Positions 36,764 to 45,951 of a stretch of 64,000 nt of DNA are shown here, piece by piece. The DNA is taken from the NCBI GenBank assembly GCA_964439265.1, contig CAYTOA010000014.1, positions 1 through 64,000 of the forward strand, in the 5' to 3' direction. The notes under the pieces are model-generated. The model searched no databases. It saw only the letters and a program-made list of their open reading frames with translations, and was not told where the DNA came from. Position 1 is the stretch's first letter. Each line of letters opens with the position of its first letter. Made by a program: the position numbers and the translations under genes. The stretch comes from JAGVPT01 sp964439265 (GTDB lineage Bacteria; Bacteroidota; Ignavibacteria; UBA10030; UBA8401).

Positions 36764-39739
36764 TCACTTCAGCAGCAGCATTTTCATCACACGAACAAAT
36801 CGGTCGTTAGGGTTGACGATGCTCGCCGCTTCTATCCGATAAAAATAGATGCCCGAGGCAACGTTGGCACGCCAATCAATCTGGTGGAAACCGCCGTCCT
36901 GCACATCGTTTTCGAGCACTGCTACTTGCTGACCGATCGAGTTTGTGACGGCGATCTTCACGCTGCTCCGATCGGGCAATCCGTACCGAATTGTCGTGGA
37001 CGGGTTGAACGGATTGGGGTAGTTCTGCTGCAATTCAAACGCCGACGGCACGGGATTGATCGCCGCTTCGACGGATTCCGAATATTGAAACGTCCCGTCC
37101 CGGTTAATCTGCTTAAGACGGTAAAGATACTTCCCTGCCGGCAGATTATTATCGGTATATGAATACTCGGTCGGTGAGGAACTTGTTCCTGCGCCCGCCG
37201 CAAAGCCGAGGCTGGTCCACTCCCCACCACCCAACCCACCCACTTGCAGGGGGATGGTTGGGGAGGGGGACCGTTCGATATCGAAGCCGGAATTATTGAA
37301 TTCTGTTTCCGTTCTCCATTTCAGTACCGCGTTCGATTGCTGAGCCGTAACGGTGAAAGACGTGAGCTCAACCGGGAGAGCACCGCCGGTTCCATTCCAT
37401 ACGCCGCGGCCGTGCGTGAATGCAAAAAGCACATTCGTGCTGCTTTGAACGACCAGCTCATCTGTCGGGACAAACGAGGGCATTCCGGAATTGAACGACG
37501 ACCAACTCCCTCCGCCGTTCGTCGTGTAGTAAACTCCCGTCTCCGTCCCCACGTACAACGTCGAGGAAGAAACCGGATTGATGACGAGCGAGTGGACCGG
37601 AACATTCGGCAGATTGCCTGAGATGTCGGTCCAGCTGGACCCCTGATTGGTCGAGTACCAGACGTGGCGTGACAACAGTATTCCCCCCGTGTTGTAACCG
37701 CCGTAGGTTGTATAGATATGGTTCTTGTTGCTCAGATCGACGACGATCCGCCGCACGTAGCCGCTGTTATTTCCGGACGGCGTGATGTCGGTCCATGTAT
37801 CGATCCCGGAGGACGGGTCCAGGCTTGCACATTTGAAAATCTTTCCGTCAGTCGTCCCGGCAAAGCCGAGATAATTTGCGGCTGCGTTCACCACGGTTAC
37901 CGCGCTCACTTGATTGTTTGTCGAGAGGACGCCGCTCGATTGTGTCCAGCTCCCTGCGGAATTCGCGGTGATCCAGACGCTGTTTGAACCGGCGACGAGA
38001 ACGGCGGAGTTTTCGGGATTCATTGCGAAAGGGGCGATGAATAAACATTTGGAGCTGTTATCCTGATCTGTCAATCCGCTCACGCAAGAATTCCATGTTG
38101 AACCGCCGTCGGTCGTTTTGCTGATCTGCAGGTAAACGTACTCCTCGTATGCGACGGAAGCGTTCGATTGATCCTGAGCAGAATATCCTCCGTCGCCGCC
38201 GTAGACCTCGGACCAGTTTGTTCCGTACCCGTTATACTTGAGGTGGCCGTTATCCTGGGCTCCTCCAAAATATGTTGCGCCGGTCTTATACACCGCTCCG
38301 CTGTAAAATTGCGTGATCTGCAATCCATTGTTAATATTTGTCCACGTCATACCGCCGTTGGTCGTTTTGTAGATGCCGCCGTCGTTCCCTTCAAAAATTG
38401 TCCCTGAATTCTTCTTGTCGAACACGATCGCGTGATGATCGGCATGAACGGCTGGCGTTCCATAATATGAATCCCAGAATGTCAACTGCGACCAGCTCGT
38501 GCCGCCGTTCGTCGATTTCATCATGTCGACTCCGCCGATGCAGATATTGCTGGAATTGTACGGATCGATGGCGATGACATTGTCGTACCATCCCTGGTTG
38601 CTGAGGTACGACCTCCCTCCCGTCGAAGTAATTTTTGGCGGAGAGGTGAGTTGAGTCCATGTGGCTCCGGCATCCGTGGATTTATAGATGCCTTTCAATC
38701 CTGCGTCCCCTCCGGTGGATTCATCCGTCGATTCAAAGACGGCAAGCACGGTGTTCGCCGCGCCCGGATCCTGCGCGAATGCAATTCTGGCATAACCTGA
38801 GCTCGGCAATCCCGAGGAAATGAGGGACCATGCTGAGCCGCCGTTGGTGGTACGGTAAATTCCCCCTAAGGTCGATCCGTTTGCGTTAACGGCAAAGAGT
38901 ATTGTAGAAGAAGAAACAGGAAGGACGTCTGTTGGATTAAAATAGTTTGTTGCGAACGCTGCCGAGTTGATCGCCGTCCAGGACGTTCCGCCATTTGTCG
39001 ACTTGTATAAGCCGCCGCTGAGAGAGTAACTGTAAACACCGTATCCAACCTTGTAATCCTTCGTCGCCGCGTATATATTTCCCGACGGATCGGCGGCCAG
39101 CTTCATCACGTCTCCAAAGCTCGAGGCTGAACCGCCGCTCGTACTCGAAAGGAGCGTCCATGTCTCGCCAAAGTCCGTTGACTTATAAATTCCTCCTCCG
39201 TACACGGCGTCCACATTGGACCATCCCTCCCCCGTTCCTGCGTAGACAACATTATGATTTGTCGGGTCGACGACCATTGAGCTGATGGGCAGAATATCCG
39301 CTGCATCGGTTTTCGGATACCATGACGCACCCCCGTCGGTTGTTTTCCAGATCCCCCCGGCTACAGAGCCGGCAAGAACGATGCTGCTATTCGCAGAGTC
39401 AATAACGATCGAACTCACTCTGCCGCCGACATTTCCCGGTCCAAGCGCCGACCAAAAAGGAGTCGCCGTTTTCATAAGATTCTTAGGCCGGGCCATCGTT
39501 TCATTCGTATAGCTGACGGCGCTTCGCCGTAATTTCGGAAGATCGACACTCTGTTCTTTGCCGGCCAGCATCGCGTAGCGAAACCGGAATGCAGCGGCCG
39601 GATCGTCCCGAGTGCCCGCAGCCGATTCCAACGGTTCGTCGGGATCGATCGCCGGGTTTTTTCCGGACGAATATTTTTGGATGAAGATGAACGCACATGC
39701 CGTGACAAGAATAGATAGAATGAACGTTAGACTCTTCAT
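36764..39739 (-). CDS. secreted sortilin/BNR-repeat protein with T9SS tail
   Basis: This 991-residue protein starts with a signal or membrane segment (1-22). About ten beta-propeller blades follow between 95 and 780, each with an Asp-box-like TTDGGASW or STDFGETWT motif, as in VPS10/sortilin-like and exo-sialidase/xyloglucanase-like propellers. A beta-sandwich linker at 790-880 leads to the T9SS sorting domain (QQNYPNPFNPSTTIRYGLPD). Residues 823-838 (near PSPTIPLQVGGLGGGE) are encoded by an inserted palindrome. Catalytic activity cannot be read from the blades. Surface binding or adhesion is equally likely. It is monocistronic. Confidence 0.82.
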   Translation of the reverse strand: MKSLTFILSILVTACAFIFIQKYSSGKNPAIDPDEPLESAAGTRDDPAAAFRFRYAMLAGKEQSVDLPKLRRSAVSYTNETMARPKNLMKTATPFWSALGPGNVGGRVSSIVIDSANSSIVLAGSVAGGIWKTTDGGASWYPKTDAADILPISSMVVDPTNHNVVYAGTGEGWSNVDAVYGGGIYKSTDFGETWTLLSSTSGGSASSFGDVMKLAADPSGNIYAATKDYKVGYGVYSYSLSGGLYKSTNGGTSWTAINSAAFATNYFNPTDVLPVSSSTILFAVNANGSTLGGIYRTTNGGSAWSLISSGLPSSGYARIAFAQDPGAANTVLAVFESTDESTGGDAGLKGIYKSTDAGATWTQLTSPPKITSTGGRSYLSNQGWYDNVIAIDPYNSSNICIGGVDMMKSTNGGTSWSQLTFWDSYYGTPAVHADHHAIVFDKKNSGTIFEGNDGGIYKTTNGGMTWTNINNGLQITQFYSGAVYKTGATYFGGAQDNGHLKYNGYGTNWSEVYGGDGGYSAQDQSNASVAYEEYVYLQISKTTDGGSTWNSCVSGLTDQDNSSKCLFIAPFAMNPENSAVLVAGSNSVWITANSAGSWTQSSGVLSTNNQVSAVTVVNAAANYLGFAGTTDGKIFKCASLDPSSGIDTWTDITPSGNNSGYVRRIVVDLSNKNHIYTTYGGYNTGGILLSRHVWYSTNQGSSWTDISGNLPNVPVHSLVINPVSSSTLYVGTETGVYYTTNGGGSWSSFNSGMPSFVPTDELVVQSSTNVLFAFTHGRGVWNGTGGALPVELTSFTVTAQQSNAVLKWRTETEFNNSGFDIERSPSPTIPLQVGGLGGGEWTSLGFAAGAGTSSSPTEYSYTDNNLPAGKYLYRLKQINRDGTFQYSESVEAAINPVPSAFELQQNYPNPFNPSTTIRYGLPDRSSVKIAVTNSIGQQVAVLENDVQDGGFHQIDWRANVASGIYFYRIEAASIVNPNDRFVRVMKMLLLK
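37221..37270. repeat. palindromic element inserted in frame in the sortilin-like gene
   Basis: The left arm (37221-37241) TCCCCACCACCCAACCCACC and the right arm (37250-37270) GGGATGGTTGGGGAGGGGGA are imperfect reverse complements around a short loop. The insertion keeps the frame and adds about 16 Pro/Gly-rich residues between FDIERS and WTSLGFAAG, which are normally close together in this linker type. Confidence 0.7.
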
Positions 39740-40027
39740 GTCTATTGCCCTGCAATGATTTGAGGAATGTGATCAGGCGATGGTGCTGAATTTCTGAAGG
39801 CGTGAAGCTACGGACCGCGAAGGTCTCTACAGAACCCCGTCATCAAACATCGAATCAAGAGGTCTACCGTTCGCCCATGAACCGGCCGTATGCTGGCAGA
39901 AATGTAACATGAATGGAAATAATAGTCAAGATTACGTATCATCTGGAAGTGGGGTCGTCACCTCAGCAAACCGCTTCCCAATAAAGAACAGGATGTACTT
40001 GCAAAATCAATAATAACCCCCGACAAG
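39740..40027. other. upstream region of the sortilin-like gene, no gene found
   Basis: This 288 bp stretch contains a 35 bp sequence at 39831-39865 (ending CGAATCAAGAGGTCT) that resembles the terminator hairpin at 44501-44534. No other structure stands out, and no convincing promoter boxes were found for the minus-strand gene. Confidence 0.4.
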
Positions 40028-40177
40028 ATGGCTGTCTATCGGGTATCAGAGAACCCGAAGGCAAAGCATATTCAGGGTCGGGAGAGTTTTGTCGTGGTTA
40101 GGCCGTATCGGAAGGGTGAAAAGGTTAGAGCAAAAGAGCGGATGTTTGTTGATAGAAATGAATTACTCGATTATTGA
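40028..40177 (+). CDS. small hypothetical protein, 49 residues
   Basis: The ATG at 40028 opens a frame reading MAVYRVSENPKAKHIQGRES, FVVVRPYRKGEKVRAKERMF, VDRNELLDY to a TGA at 40175-40177. The composition is protein-like: basic, with a predicted beta-strand FVVVRPY. The frame stays open for about 30 codons upstream of the ATG, so it may be the 3' end of an older gene or a gene with an alternative start. There is no good ribosome site. I do not recognise the family. It is the only plus-strand ORF between pgi and the exporter cluster. Confidence 0.4.
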   Translation: MAVYRVSENPKAKHIQGRESFVVVRPYRKGEKVRAKERMFVDRNELLDY

Positions 40178-40214
40178 AAAACACGGATAGCGACCCATCT
40201 AAAGGTCGCCATCC
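40176..40214 (-). terminator. rho-independent terminator of the toxin-antitoxin operon
   Basis: On the minus strand GGATGGCGACC pairs with GGTCGCTATCC (one mismatch, 8 nt loop) and is followed by GTGTTTTT. It begins 7 bp beyond the end of the toxin gene. Confidence 0.75.
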
Positions 40215-40220
40215 GATGTA

Positions 40221-40565
40221 TTAAAGGCTCAAGGACATCTTTAATCCCACGTCGATCTTGTGCATTGTGCTCGCGTTGAAATTTCCGCGCTTTTCAACAA
40301 GCCTTCCTTCGTCGACCGCTTTCACCTGTTCGCACAAGACGATGCTGTCTTTTGTTGTACCACCCTCTCCCTTCTTAATAGGGATGTGTATGATATCGCC
40401 TTTTTTCCCCGCACCGTCCGTGATTGGACAAACAATGCACAGTCCGGAAAAGTCATTAACCGTATTTGACGAAACAACGACACAAGGTCTTTTCTTCTGA
40501 ATTTCCTTCCTCACGGAGGGATCCGGCATTACATCGTACACTTCCCCTCTTTGAATACTGCTCAT
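40221..40565 (-). CDS. MazF/PemK-type toxin, probable mRNA interferase
   Basis: This 114-residue protein has the MazF-fold opening QRGEVYDVMPDPSVRKEIQKKRPCVVVSS and the conserved KRPCVVVS and VCPITDG segments. A central hydrophilic loop and CEQVKAVDEGRLVEKRG complete the family pattern. These toxins cleave single-stranded RNA at short sequences and arrest growth when the antitoxin is lost. The start shares one base with the stop of the antitoxin gene (TAATG), giving translational coupling. Whether the toxin is active cannot be judged from sequence alone. Confidence 0.9.
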   Translation of the reverse strand: MSSIQRGEVYDVMPDPSVRKEIQKKRPCVVVSSNTVNDFSGLCIVCPITDGAGKKGDIIHIPIKKGEGGTTKDSIVLCEQVKAVDEGRLVEKRGNFNASTMHKIDVGLKMSLSL

Positions 40566-40819
40566 TAGAGCCTCGTCTCAAATTTCGCCCAGTCGGAGGA
40601 AAACTTCTTGTTGAATTGGCGATAACTCTTGCAAGCCTCCTCTAGTTCCTGCTCCTGTTTGTTTCGCTCTAATCTCTCGACATAATCACTCAAAGCCCTG
40701 CGAGTAAGTTCGCTGAGAGTTGTTTCAAGTTCTTCTGCCCATGCATTTAATTTATTACTTAAGTCGCTGGTTAAATTTAGCTGTAATCGGCTCTTTTGAG
40801 TTGACAGTGAGTTCTCCAT
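40565..40819 (-). CDS. ribbon-helix-helix antitoxin of the MazF pair
   Basis: I prefer the ATG at 40819 (MENSLSTQKSRLQLNLTSDL, 84 residues) because GGAG lies 7-8 nt upstream. ATGs at 40831 and 40849 lack a ribosome site. Residues 9-50 form a ribbon-helix-helix (SRLQLNLTSDLSNKLNAWAE and LSELTRRALSDYVERL), which binds DNA as a dimer. The charged C-terminus (KQEQELEEACKSYRQFNKKF) is the likely toxin-neutralising tail. It precedes the toxin gene in one operon and probably represses its own promoter. Confidence 0.85.
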   Translation of the reverse strand: MENSLSTQKSRLQLNLTSDLSNKLNAWAEELETTLSELTRRALSDYVERLERNKQEQELEEACKSYRQFNKKFSSDWAKFETRL

Positions 40820-40950
40820 ATGATTCTCCATCTTGCAAAGTACGCGCAAGGTAACAGTTAGTCCAGTAATTCAACGAAATAGTTATAATTCTATTGGGCA
40901 TTGTTAACGTAATACCGCTGCGGGCAGAATGCCGCTGTAAAAGAACGATG

Positions 40951-41007
40951 CACAAACTTGTGTAAAAATATACACAAAAAAATACGTCAATAATAGCATA
41001 AAGTCAA
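40951..41007 (-). promoter_or_regulatory. candidate promoter and overlapping operator dyads of the toxin-antitoxin operon
   Basis: On the minus strand TTGACT (41007-41002) and TATTTT (40984-40979) are spaced by 17 bp. Directly downstream lie two overlapping dyads, GTGTA/TACAC (40960-40964, 40971-40975) and CACAA/TTGTG (40951-40962), suited to binding by a dimeric ribbon-helix-helix repressor at the transcription start. Confidence 0.55.
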
Positions 41008-41112
41008 GTTGATTCTTCATAGAAGATTCAGAAAAACGCGACGAGAGTGATAAATGCATTCCCTCAGATTGAGGCACTGTCATTTTATGCAAACATCTTC
41101 ACCATCCAGCGG

Positions 41113-44100
41113 TCACGCTCCAGAAGTTCCTTCCGAGAGGACGTTCGACACACTCTCGAGAAACTCACTCGGTTTATACGGCTTCTTGATAAATCCACTG
41201 GGCTGAATATCGCTGAACGCCGCTTTCATTTCTTCCTCCGAGTAGCCCGAACAGAGAAGTACTTTGACGCTGCTGTCGATCTTCACCAACTCCTCGAAGG
41301 CAGCTTTCCCGTCCATCCCGGGCATGGAATAATCCAGTACGACCATCGCGATGACGTCGCGGTGCTGGCGGTAGAGGTCGATTCCGTGCATCGGATTTGA
41401 GGCCTGGATCGTTTTGAAGTTCGCGTCGGCAAAGATGTCCTTCAGCAATTCGAGAATGGAGGGTTCATCATCGATGGCCAAAACGGTTCTTCCTTTTCCG
41501 TCAATTACGGCAATTGCTTTTTGTTCTGCGTCAGCGCCCGTGGTGGGCGCATCCATCAGCGGGAACGCGACCTCGAACGTCGTTCCCCTCCCTTCGCTGC
41601 TCTCGATTCGCAAACCGCCGTGGTGTCCTCTCACGATACCGAGGACGGCTGCAAGTCCGAGTCCACGTCCCGTGAACTTCGTCGTGAAGAAGGGGTCGAA
41701 GATACGCGCCAAAACTTCCGGCTTTATCCCGTGCCCGGTGTCGCTCACCCGGAGCAATGCATATCTTCCCCGTTGAAGCGGAGCGTTGGTATACTTCCAG
41801 TATTCGCTGTCATTCTCAGTAAGTTCAACCTGCGCCGATTGAACGGTAATGTATCCGGGGTTCGCCGCGATCGCCTCTCCCGCATTGATGATGAGGTTCA
41901 TGATCACTTGCTGGATCTGGCCGACGTCTCCCTGAATATGCGGGGAGGGAGTGCCGAGCTCGAACAGCAGTTGCGCGGTTTTCGGAACCGAAACCTCCAG
42001 GATCTGGATATTTTCTTTCACAAGGCGGTTCAGGTCGATCTCTTCAGTAATGAACTTCCCTTTACCTGAATACGCAAGCAAATGCCTCGTCAGATCGGCA
42101 GCCCGCTCAGCCGCCTTGATCGACTTTTCAATGTGATCTTTTGCCGGATTTTCGTTCGAAAGCTTGTTCATGGCGAGCGTCGATTGCCCCAAAATCGCAT
42201 TGATAAGATTGTTGAAATCGTGCGCGATTCCTCCCGCCAGCGTTCCGATACTTTCCAGCTTCTGCGACTGGCGCAACGCTTCTTCCACTTCTTTGCGCTC
42301 CGTGATATCTTCCTTAACGGCAACAAAATTAACGATGACGTTTTCCTGGTTTTTCACGGGCGAGATCGACGCCAGCTCCCAGAAGAATTCGCCATTTTTC
42401 TTCTTGTTGCGGAATTCGCCTCTCCATGCCTTACCCGCGGTGATCGTTTCCCACATCTTCCTGTATTCATCCGCCGAGGTTTCCCCCGATTTCAGAATGC
42501 TGGGATTTTTACCGCGGACTTCTTCCAACGTGTATCCCGTTACCTGAGTGAACTTGGGGTTGACGTATTCGATTTTCCCGTAGATATCCGTGATCACGAT
42601 AGTAGTCGGATTCTGCTCGATGGCAAGAGAGAGCTTACGAAGTTCTTCTATTGCCAGTTTACGCTCGGTGATGTCGCGGCCGATACCGACCAGACCGACG
42701 GTGCGCCCTTCTTTGTCCCGCAACGGCAGCTTGGACGTGAGCAGCCAACGTTTCTGACCCTTCTCATCGAACACATATTCTTCCCTCTCAAGCAGCGGCT
42801 TGCCGGATTTCAAGACGAATTGGTCGTCGGCAAAGAACCCTTCCGCCAATTCTTTCGGGTACAAGTCGAAGTCGTTCTTTCCGATAACATCCGCCTCTGA
42901 ATTTAGTCGTAAATTTCGCACCTCTGCAGTATTGGCCAGGGTTTTGCGGCAGGACATGTCTTTGGAGTAAATTGAATCAGGAATATTGTCGATAAGCGTG
43001 CGCAGCAGCAAGCGTTCAAACCGCAATGCTTCTTCCGCCCGTTTGCGCTCGGTGATATCGCGTGCAATCACCTGCACACCCGTCGCCCCTTTCCAATCGA
43101 TCGCAACGGCAGTCACCTCCACGGCAACGCTGCTGCCGTCAACGCGAACAAATTTCTCTTCGACAAGAGGGACGGACTGATCTGTATCGATGAGTTTCCA
43201 GCGCTCCCTCACTCCCTCATGGTAGTCCGGATGCACAATATCGAATACCGATTTGCCAATGAGCTGCGACGGATTGTCCGCGCCGAGCAGCTGGCAGATG
43301 GCCGGATTCACCAACACAACGCGTCCGTCCACATGAACGTAAAGCGCATCTGGAGAAAAGGTGATAAGCTCCCGGTATCTCTCCTCGTTATCGCGCAATG
43401 CTTTCTCAGCCCGCTTGCGCTCCGTGATATCGTGAGCAACGCCCTGCAGACCGGTTATTTTTCCATTCTGTATGATCGGATATTCATACGCTTCCAGGAG
43501 GATCGTATCCCCTTTCGCGTGGCGGATTTCAACAAATGTAGGCTCATTCGTAACCTCCCCCCGAAGGTGAGCGCGCGTTTTCTCTTTTGCCAGCTGATTA
43601 CTTTCTGCCTCCGTGACAAACCAATCTTTTCTCTTGAGCCATGTATCGACAGTGTACCCCGTGATCTGCTCAACCGTCGGAGAAACATAGGTCGTGTTAG
43701 CATCAACATCCTGGGTAAAAAAGAAAAGATGAGGCGTTCCCTCAACGATGGCCCGCATCCGCTCCTCGCTTGAGCGGAGTGCTTCATCGACTTTCGTGCG
43801 CCGGACAACCTCCTCTTTTGATGCGCGAAGCGCTTTATCTAACCGGCCTACGATGAGGTATTGGAGCAGAACCAGCAGTCCTATCTGCATCGTTAAATTC
43901 GCCAGCATGCTCAATGACGTTGGAACAACTGCGCTGGCCGGCAATAAGCCTAAATATTCTATACCAACCAAACCGGCAGAAGCCGCAACTGACACCGCGG
44001 CATAGAGAACGCTATTTTTCCATCCTAAGATCAAGCCGACAGCTAAGACGACAATCGGGCTTTCCTGCATCGCAGGTGCCTTGATGCCGCCGCCTGTCCA

Positions 44101-44379
44101 GGCCAATCCAAAGATAAGAACGAGCAACAGGCTGGCGAAAAGGTAGGAAGCAAGGGCGGTTCTTCTCCTGCTATTGAGGAATAACAATCCGACTGAGACA
44201 AAATCAAATATCAAGGCAATGAAAATCCATCGTTGATTGTTCTGCGGCATCACGGCCATTTCAAACAGCGATGTGAATGTCACTATGATCGCGGAACCTA
44301 TTACTACCCTGTAGAAAATCTGCGTCCTTGCAGTTGTTTCTTTTTCGGGTGATTCCGGCGGGGCAAGAAAATTAATCAT
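41113..44379 (-). CDS. hybrid sensor histidine kinase with membrane domain, four PAS domains and receiver
   Basis: This 1088-residue protein has six predicted transmembrane helices (about 22-180) and four PAS/PAC modules at about 205-325, 330-445, 450-575 and 585-700, each closed by a DITERK motif. HisKA follows with phospho-acceptor His720 (GGIAHDFNNLINAILG), then HATPase_c with N and G boxes (NLIINAGEA, DTGHGI, GRGLGLAAV). A C-terminal receiver has Asp1016 (VVLDYSMPGMDG). This is a PAS-type kinase of the family often called hybrid or CheY-fused. The signal is unknown, and redox or small-ligand sensing by PAS is likely. It has no output partner next to it and appears monocistronic. Confidence 0.93.
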   Translation of the reverse strand: MINFLAPPESPEKETTARTQIFYRVVIGSAIIVTFTSLFEMAVMPQNNQRWIFIALIFDFVSVGLLFLNSRRRTALASYLFASLLLVLIFGLAWTGGGIKAPAMQESPIVVLAVGLILGWKNSVLYAAVSVAASAGLVGIEYLGLLPASAVVPTSLSMLANLTMQIGLLVLLQYLIVGRLDKALRASKEEVVRRTKVDEALRSSEERMRAIVEGTPHLFFFTQDVDANTTYVSPTVEQITGYTVDTWLKRKDWFVTEAESNQLAKEKTRAHLRGEVTNEPTFVEIRHAKGDTILLEAYEYPIIQNGKITGLQGVAHDITERKRAEKALRDNEERYRELITFSPDALYVHVDGRVVLVNPAICQLLGADNPSQLIGKSVFDIVHPDYHEGVRERWKLIDTDQSVPLVEEKFVRVDGSSVAVEVTAVAIDWKGATGVQVIARDITERKRAEEALRFERLLLRTLIDNIPDSIYSKDMSCRKTLANTAEVRNLRLNSEADVIGKNDFDLYPKELAEGFFADDQFVLKSGKPLLEREEYVFDEKGQKRWLLTSKLPLRDKEGRTVGLVGIGRDITERKLAIEELRKLSLAIEQNPTTIVITDIYGKIEYVNPKFTQVTGYTLEEVRGKNPSILKSGETSADEYRKMWETITAGKAWRGEFRNKKKNGEFFWELASISPVKNQENVIVNFVAVKEDITERKEVEEALRQSQKLESIGTLAGGIAHDFNNLINAILGQSTLAMNKLSNENPAKDHIEKSIKAAERAADLTRHLLAYSGKGKFITEEIDLNRLVKENIQILEVSVPKTAQLLFELGTPSPHIQGDVGQIQQVIMNLIINAGEAIAANPGYITVQSAQVELTENDSEYWKYTNAPLQRGRYALLRVSDTGHGIKPEVLARIFDPFFTTKFTGRGLGLAAVLGIVRGHHGGLRIESSEGRGTTFEVAFPLMDAPTTGADAEQKAIAVIDGKGRTVLAIDDEPSILELLKDIFADANFKTIQASNPMHGIDLYRQHRDVIAMVVLDYSMPGMDGKAAFEELVKIDSSVKVLLCSGYSEEEMKAAFSDIQPSGFIKKPYKPSEFLESVSNVLSEGTSGA

Positions 44380-44822
44380 CTCAACCTCTTTAATTCTCTT
44401 TGTATTAGTTTTCCCCCCTTTATGTTCAATTAATAATTTGATAAATTTTTCAGGCGTTGAAAGAACATAAACGACATCACTCTTCCACCCTAAAAAACGA
44501 AGACCTCCATCATCAAAATTGAATCAGGAGGTCTGATACACTCTTCTCCCCGCTTCTACCAAAAACCGCAGCGATCAGATACATGCACGAGATAAATTAA
44601 TGTCCCTGAGCGGATTCACAAAAACCATGCCCTCAGAAATGCACATTTCGACCTAAATTCGCCGATGGATTATCGCAAATGAGAAGAAATGGCGCTGAAT
44701 TCGCCGGTGTGGCAAGAATAAGACGCCGCAAGAACTCAGGTGACGGCGTCAAATCTGAAGGCCAGGCCAACTCGCCTTCTTCAGCAGTTTTGCAAATATT
44801 CTGACGCATGCTCCACGCCACA
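44380..44822. other. region between the hybrid kinase and the desaturase, no gene found
   Basis: This 443 bp stretch holds the terminator listed at 44491-44534 and presumably the promoter of the kinase. A minus-strand frame at 44633-44842 is open for 69 codons but starts inside the desaturase gene and has no ribosome site. Confidence 0.5.
44491..44534 (-). terminator. rho-independent terminator, probably for the desaturase transcript
   Basis: On the minus strand AGACCTCC (44534-44527 read in reverse) pairs perfectly with GGAGGTCT (44508-44501) around an 18 nt loop, followed by TCGTTTTTT. It lies about 290 bp beyond the desaturase stop and upstream of the kinase gene, so it would insulate the two. 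Confidence 0.65.
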
Positions 44823-45842
44823 TTACATCGCCCTCCCGGCATGCTTCACACTGCCGAATCCGACGAGCATCCTTTCATCCTCGTCCCAAAGACGCAGAGA
44901 GAGAGAGTGGAAACTGGAAAGCAGCGTAAGGGGAGTCACCTGCCAGAAAAGTGGAATATTCTTTTGACACTCGCTTAAGGAATAATTCGGGACGCGCGGG
45001 CTCAAATGATGAATATGATGATATCCGATATTGCCGCTGAACCATTGGAGAATTTTCGGGAGTTTGTAGAACGAACTCCCTTTGAGTGCAGAGTCAAAGA
45101 AATCCCACTCGGTGTGCCGCGCCCAGTAGACCCCGGCATACTGATGCTGGACGTAAAAAAGCCACAATCCGAAACTACCGGCAAGCCATATCGTCGGCAG
45201 GAAGACAAGGATGAACGAAGAGAAACCGATCGCGGTGCCGATTGCAGCAAAAATAATTGCCAGTGTCACGTTGGTCCAGTAGACGTTCCGTTTCTCTCTC
45301 GCACCGGAGACGCGCGAAGTGAATCGGTGCGAAACAAAGAACATAAAAAGCGGGCCGATGCCGAACATCACCAGGGGATTCCTGTAGAATCGATAGACAA
45401 AGCGCTTCCACGGAGAGCGCCCGAGGTATTCTTTCACCGTCATCATCCACACATCCCCGATGCCGCGATTGTCGAGATCGCTCCCCGTCGCGTGATGGAT
45501 CGCATGATTGTGCCGCCACTCGTAGTATGGAGTGAGTGAGAAAAGTCCGCTGACAATGCCGACTATATTGTTCGCACGTTGGGACTTGAAGAACGAACCG
45601 TGCCCGCAATCGTGAAAAATAATAAAAGTTCTAACATGAAGGCCGGCGGCCGGGACGGCTAACAGCAGCGTCAGCCAGTAAGAAACCTCCAAGCTGCGGT
45701 ACATGCAATAGAGAAGAATCAAATACGGAGTGAATGTATCGATGATTTGCGCAATGCTTCGCCGGTTATCGGCACATTGATAGTTAACGATCATCGATCG
45801 CCATGAATCAAGGTTGGTTTCCGAAGCAGCTTGTTGGACCAT
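44823..45842 (-). CDS. membrane fatty acid desaturase
   Basis: This 339-residue protein has four or more transmembrane helices and the three histidine clusters that bind the di-iron centre: HDCGHGSF (about 94-101), HNAIHHATG (about 130-138) and the C-terminal YHHIHHLSPRVPNY. The length and boxes fit acyl-lipid or acyl-CoA desaturases of the omega-6/delta-12 type. It would introduce double bonds into membrane acyl chains, using oxygen and a reductant, which suggests exposure to oxygen. It is followed by a terminator. The LysE gene lies 109 bp upstream, separated by a half repeat. Confidence 0.92.
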   Translation of the reverse strand: MVQQAASETNLDSWRSMIVNYQCADNRRSIAQIIDTFTPYLILLYCMYRSLEVSYWLTLLLAVPAAGLHVRTFIIFHDCGHGSFFKSQRANNIVGIVSGLFSLTPYYEWRHNHAIHHATGSDLDNRGIGDVWMMTVKEYLGRSPWKRFVYRFYRNPLVMFGIGPLFMFFVSHRFTSRVSGAREKRNVYWTNVTLAIIFAAIGTAIGFSSFILVFLPTIWLAGSFGLWLFYVQHQYAGVYWARHTEWDFFDSALKGSSFYKLPKILQWFSGNIGYHHIHHLSPRVPNYSLSECQKNIPLFWQVTPLTLLSSFHSLSLRLWDEDERMLVGFGSVKHAGRAM

Positions 45843-45880
45843 TGCTATCTCTCCTAAATACCTTTGTCATTTACCATCAC

Positions 45881-45903
45881 GACGCAGAGGACGCCAGGAG
45901 TAT
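45881..45903. repeat. degenerate half copy of the palindromic repeat seen at 3101
   Basis: GACGCAGAGGACGCCAGGAG matches GCGCGGAGAACGCCAAGAGT at 16 of 20 aligned positions, and both continue into TAT. The opposite arm is not recognisable here. It lies between the desaturase and LysE genes. Confidence 0.4.
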
Positions 45904-45951
45904 CATGTCCCTTACTCATGCCATCTATGCATGACTGGCAGTGAAATCGCG

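Noticed and set aside
44633..44842. 69-codon minus-strand frame after the desaturase
   Set aside because: It starts inside the desaturase gene in another frame, with no ribosome site. It was kept only as a note in the gene-free region.
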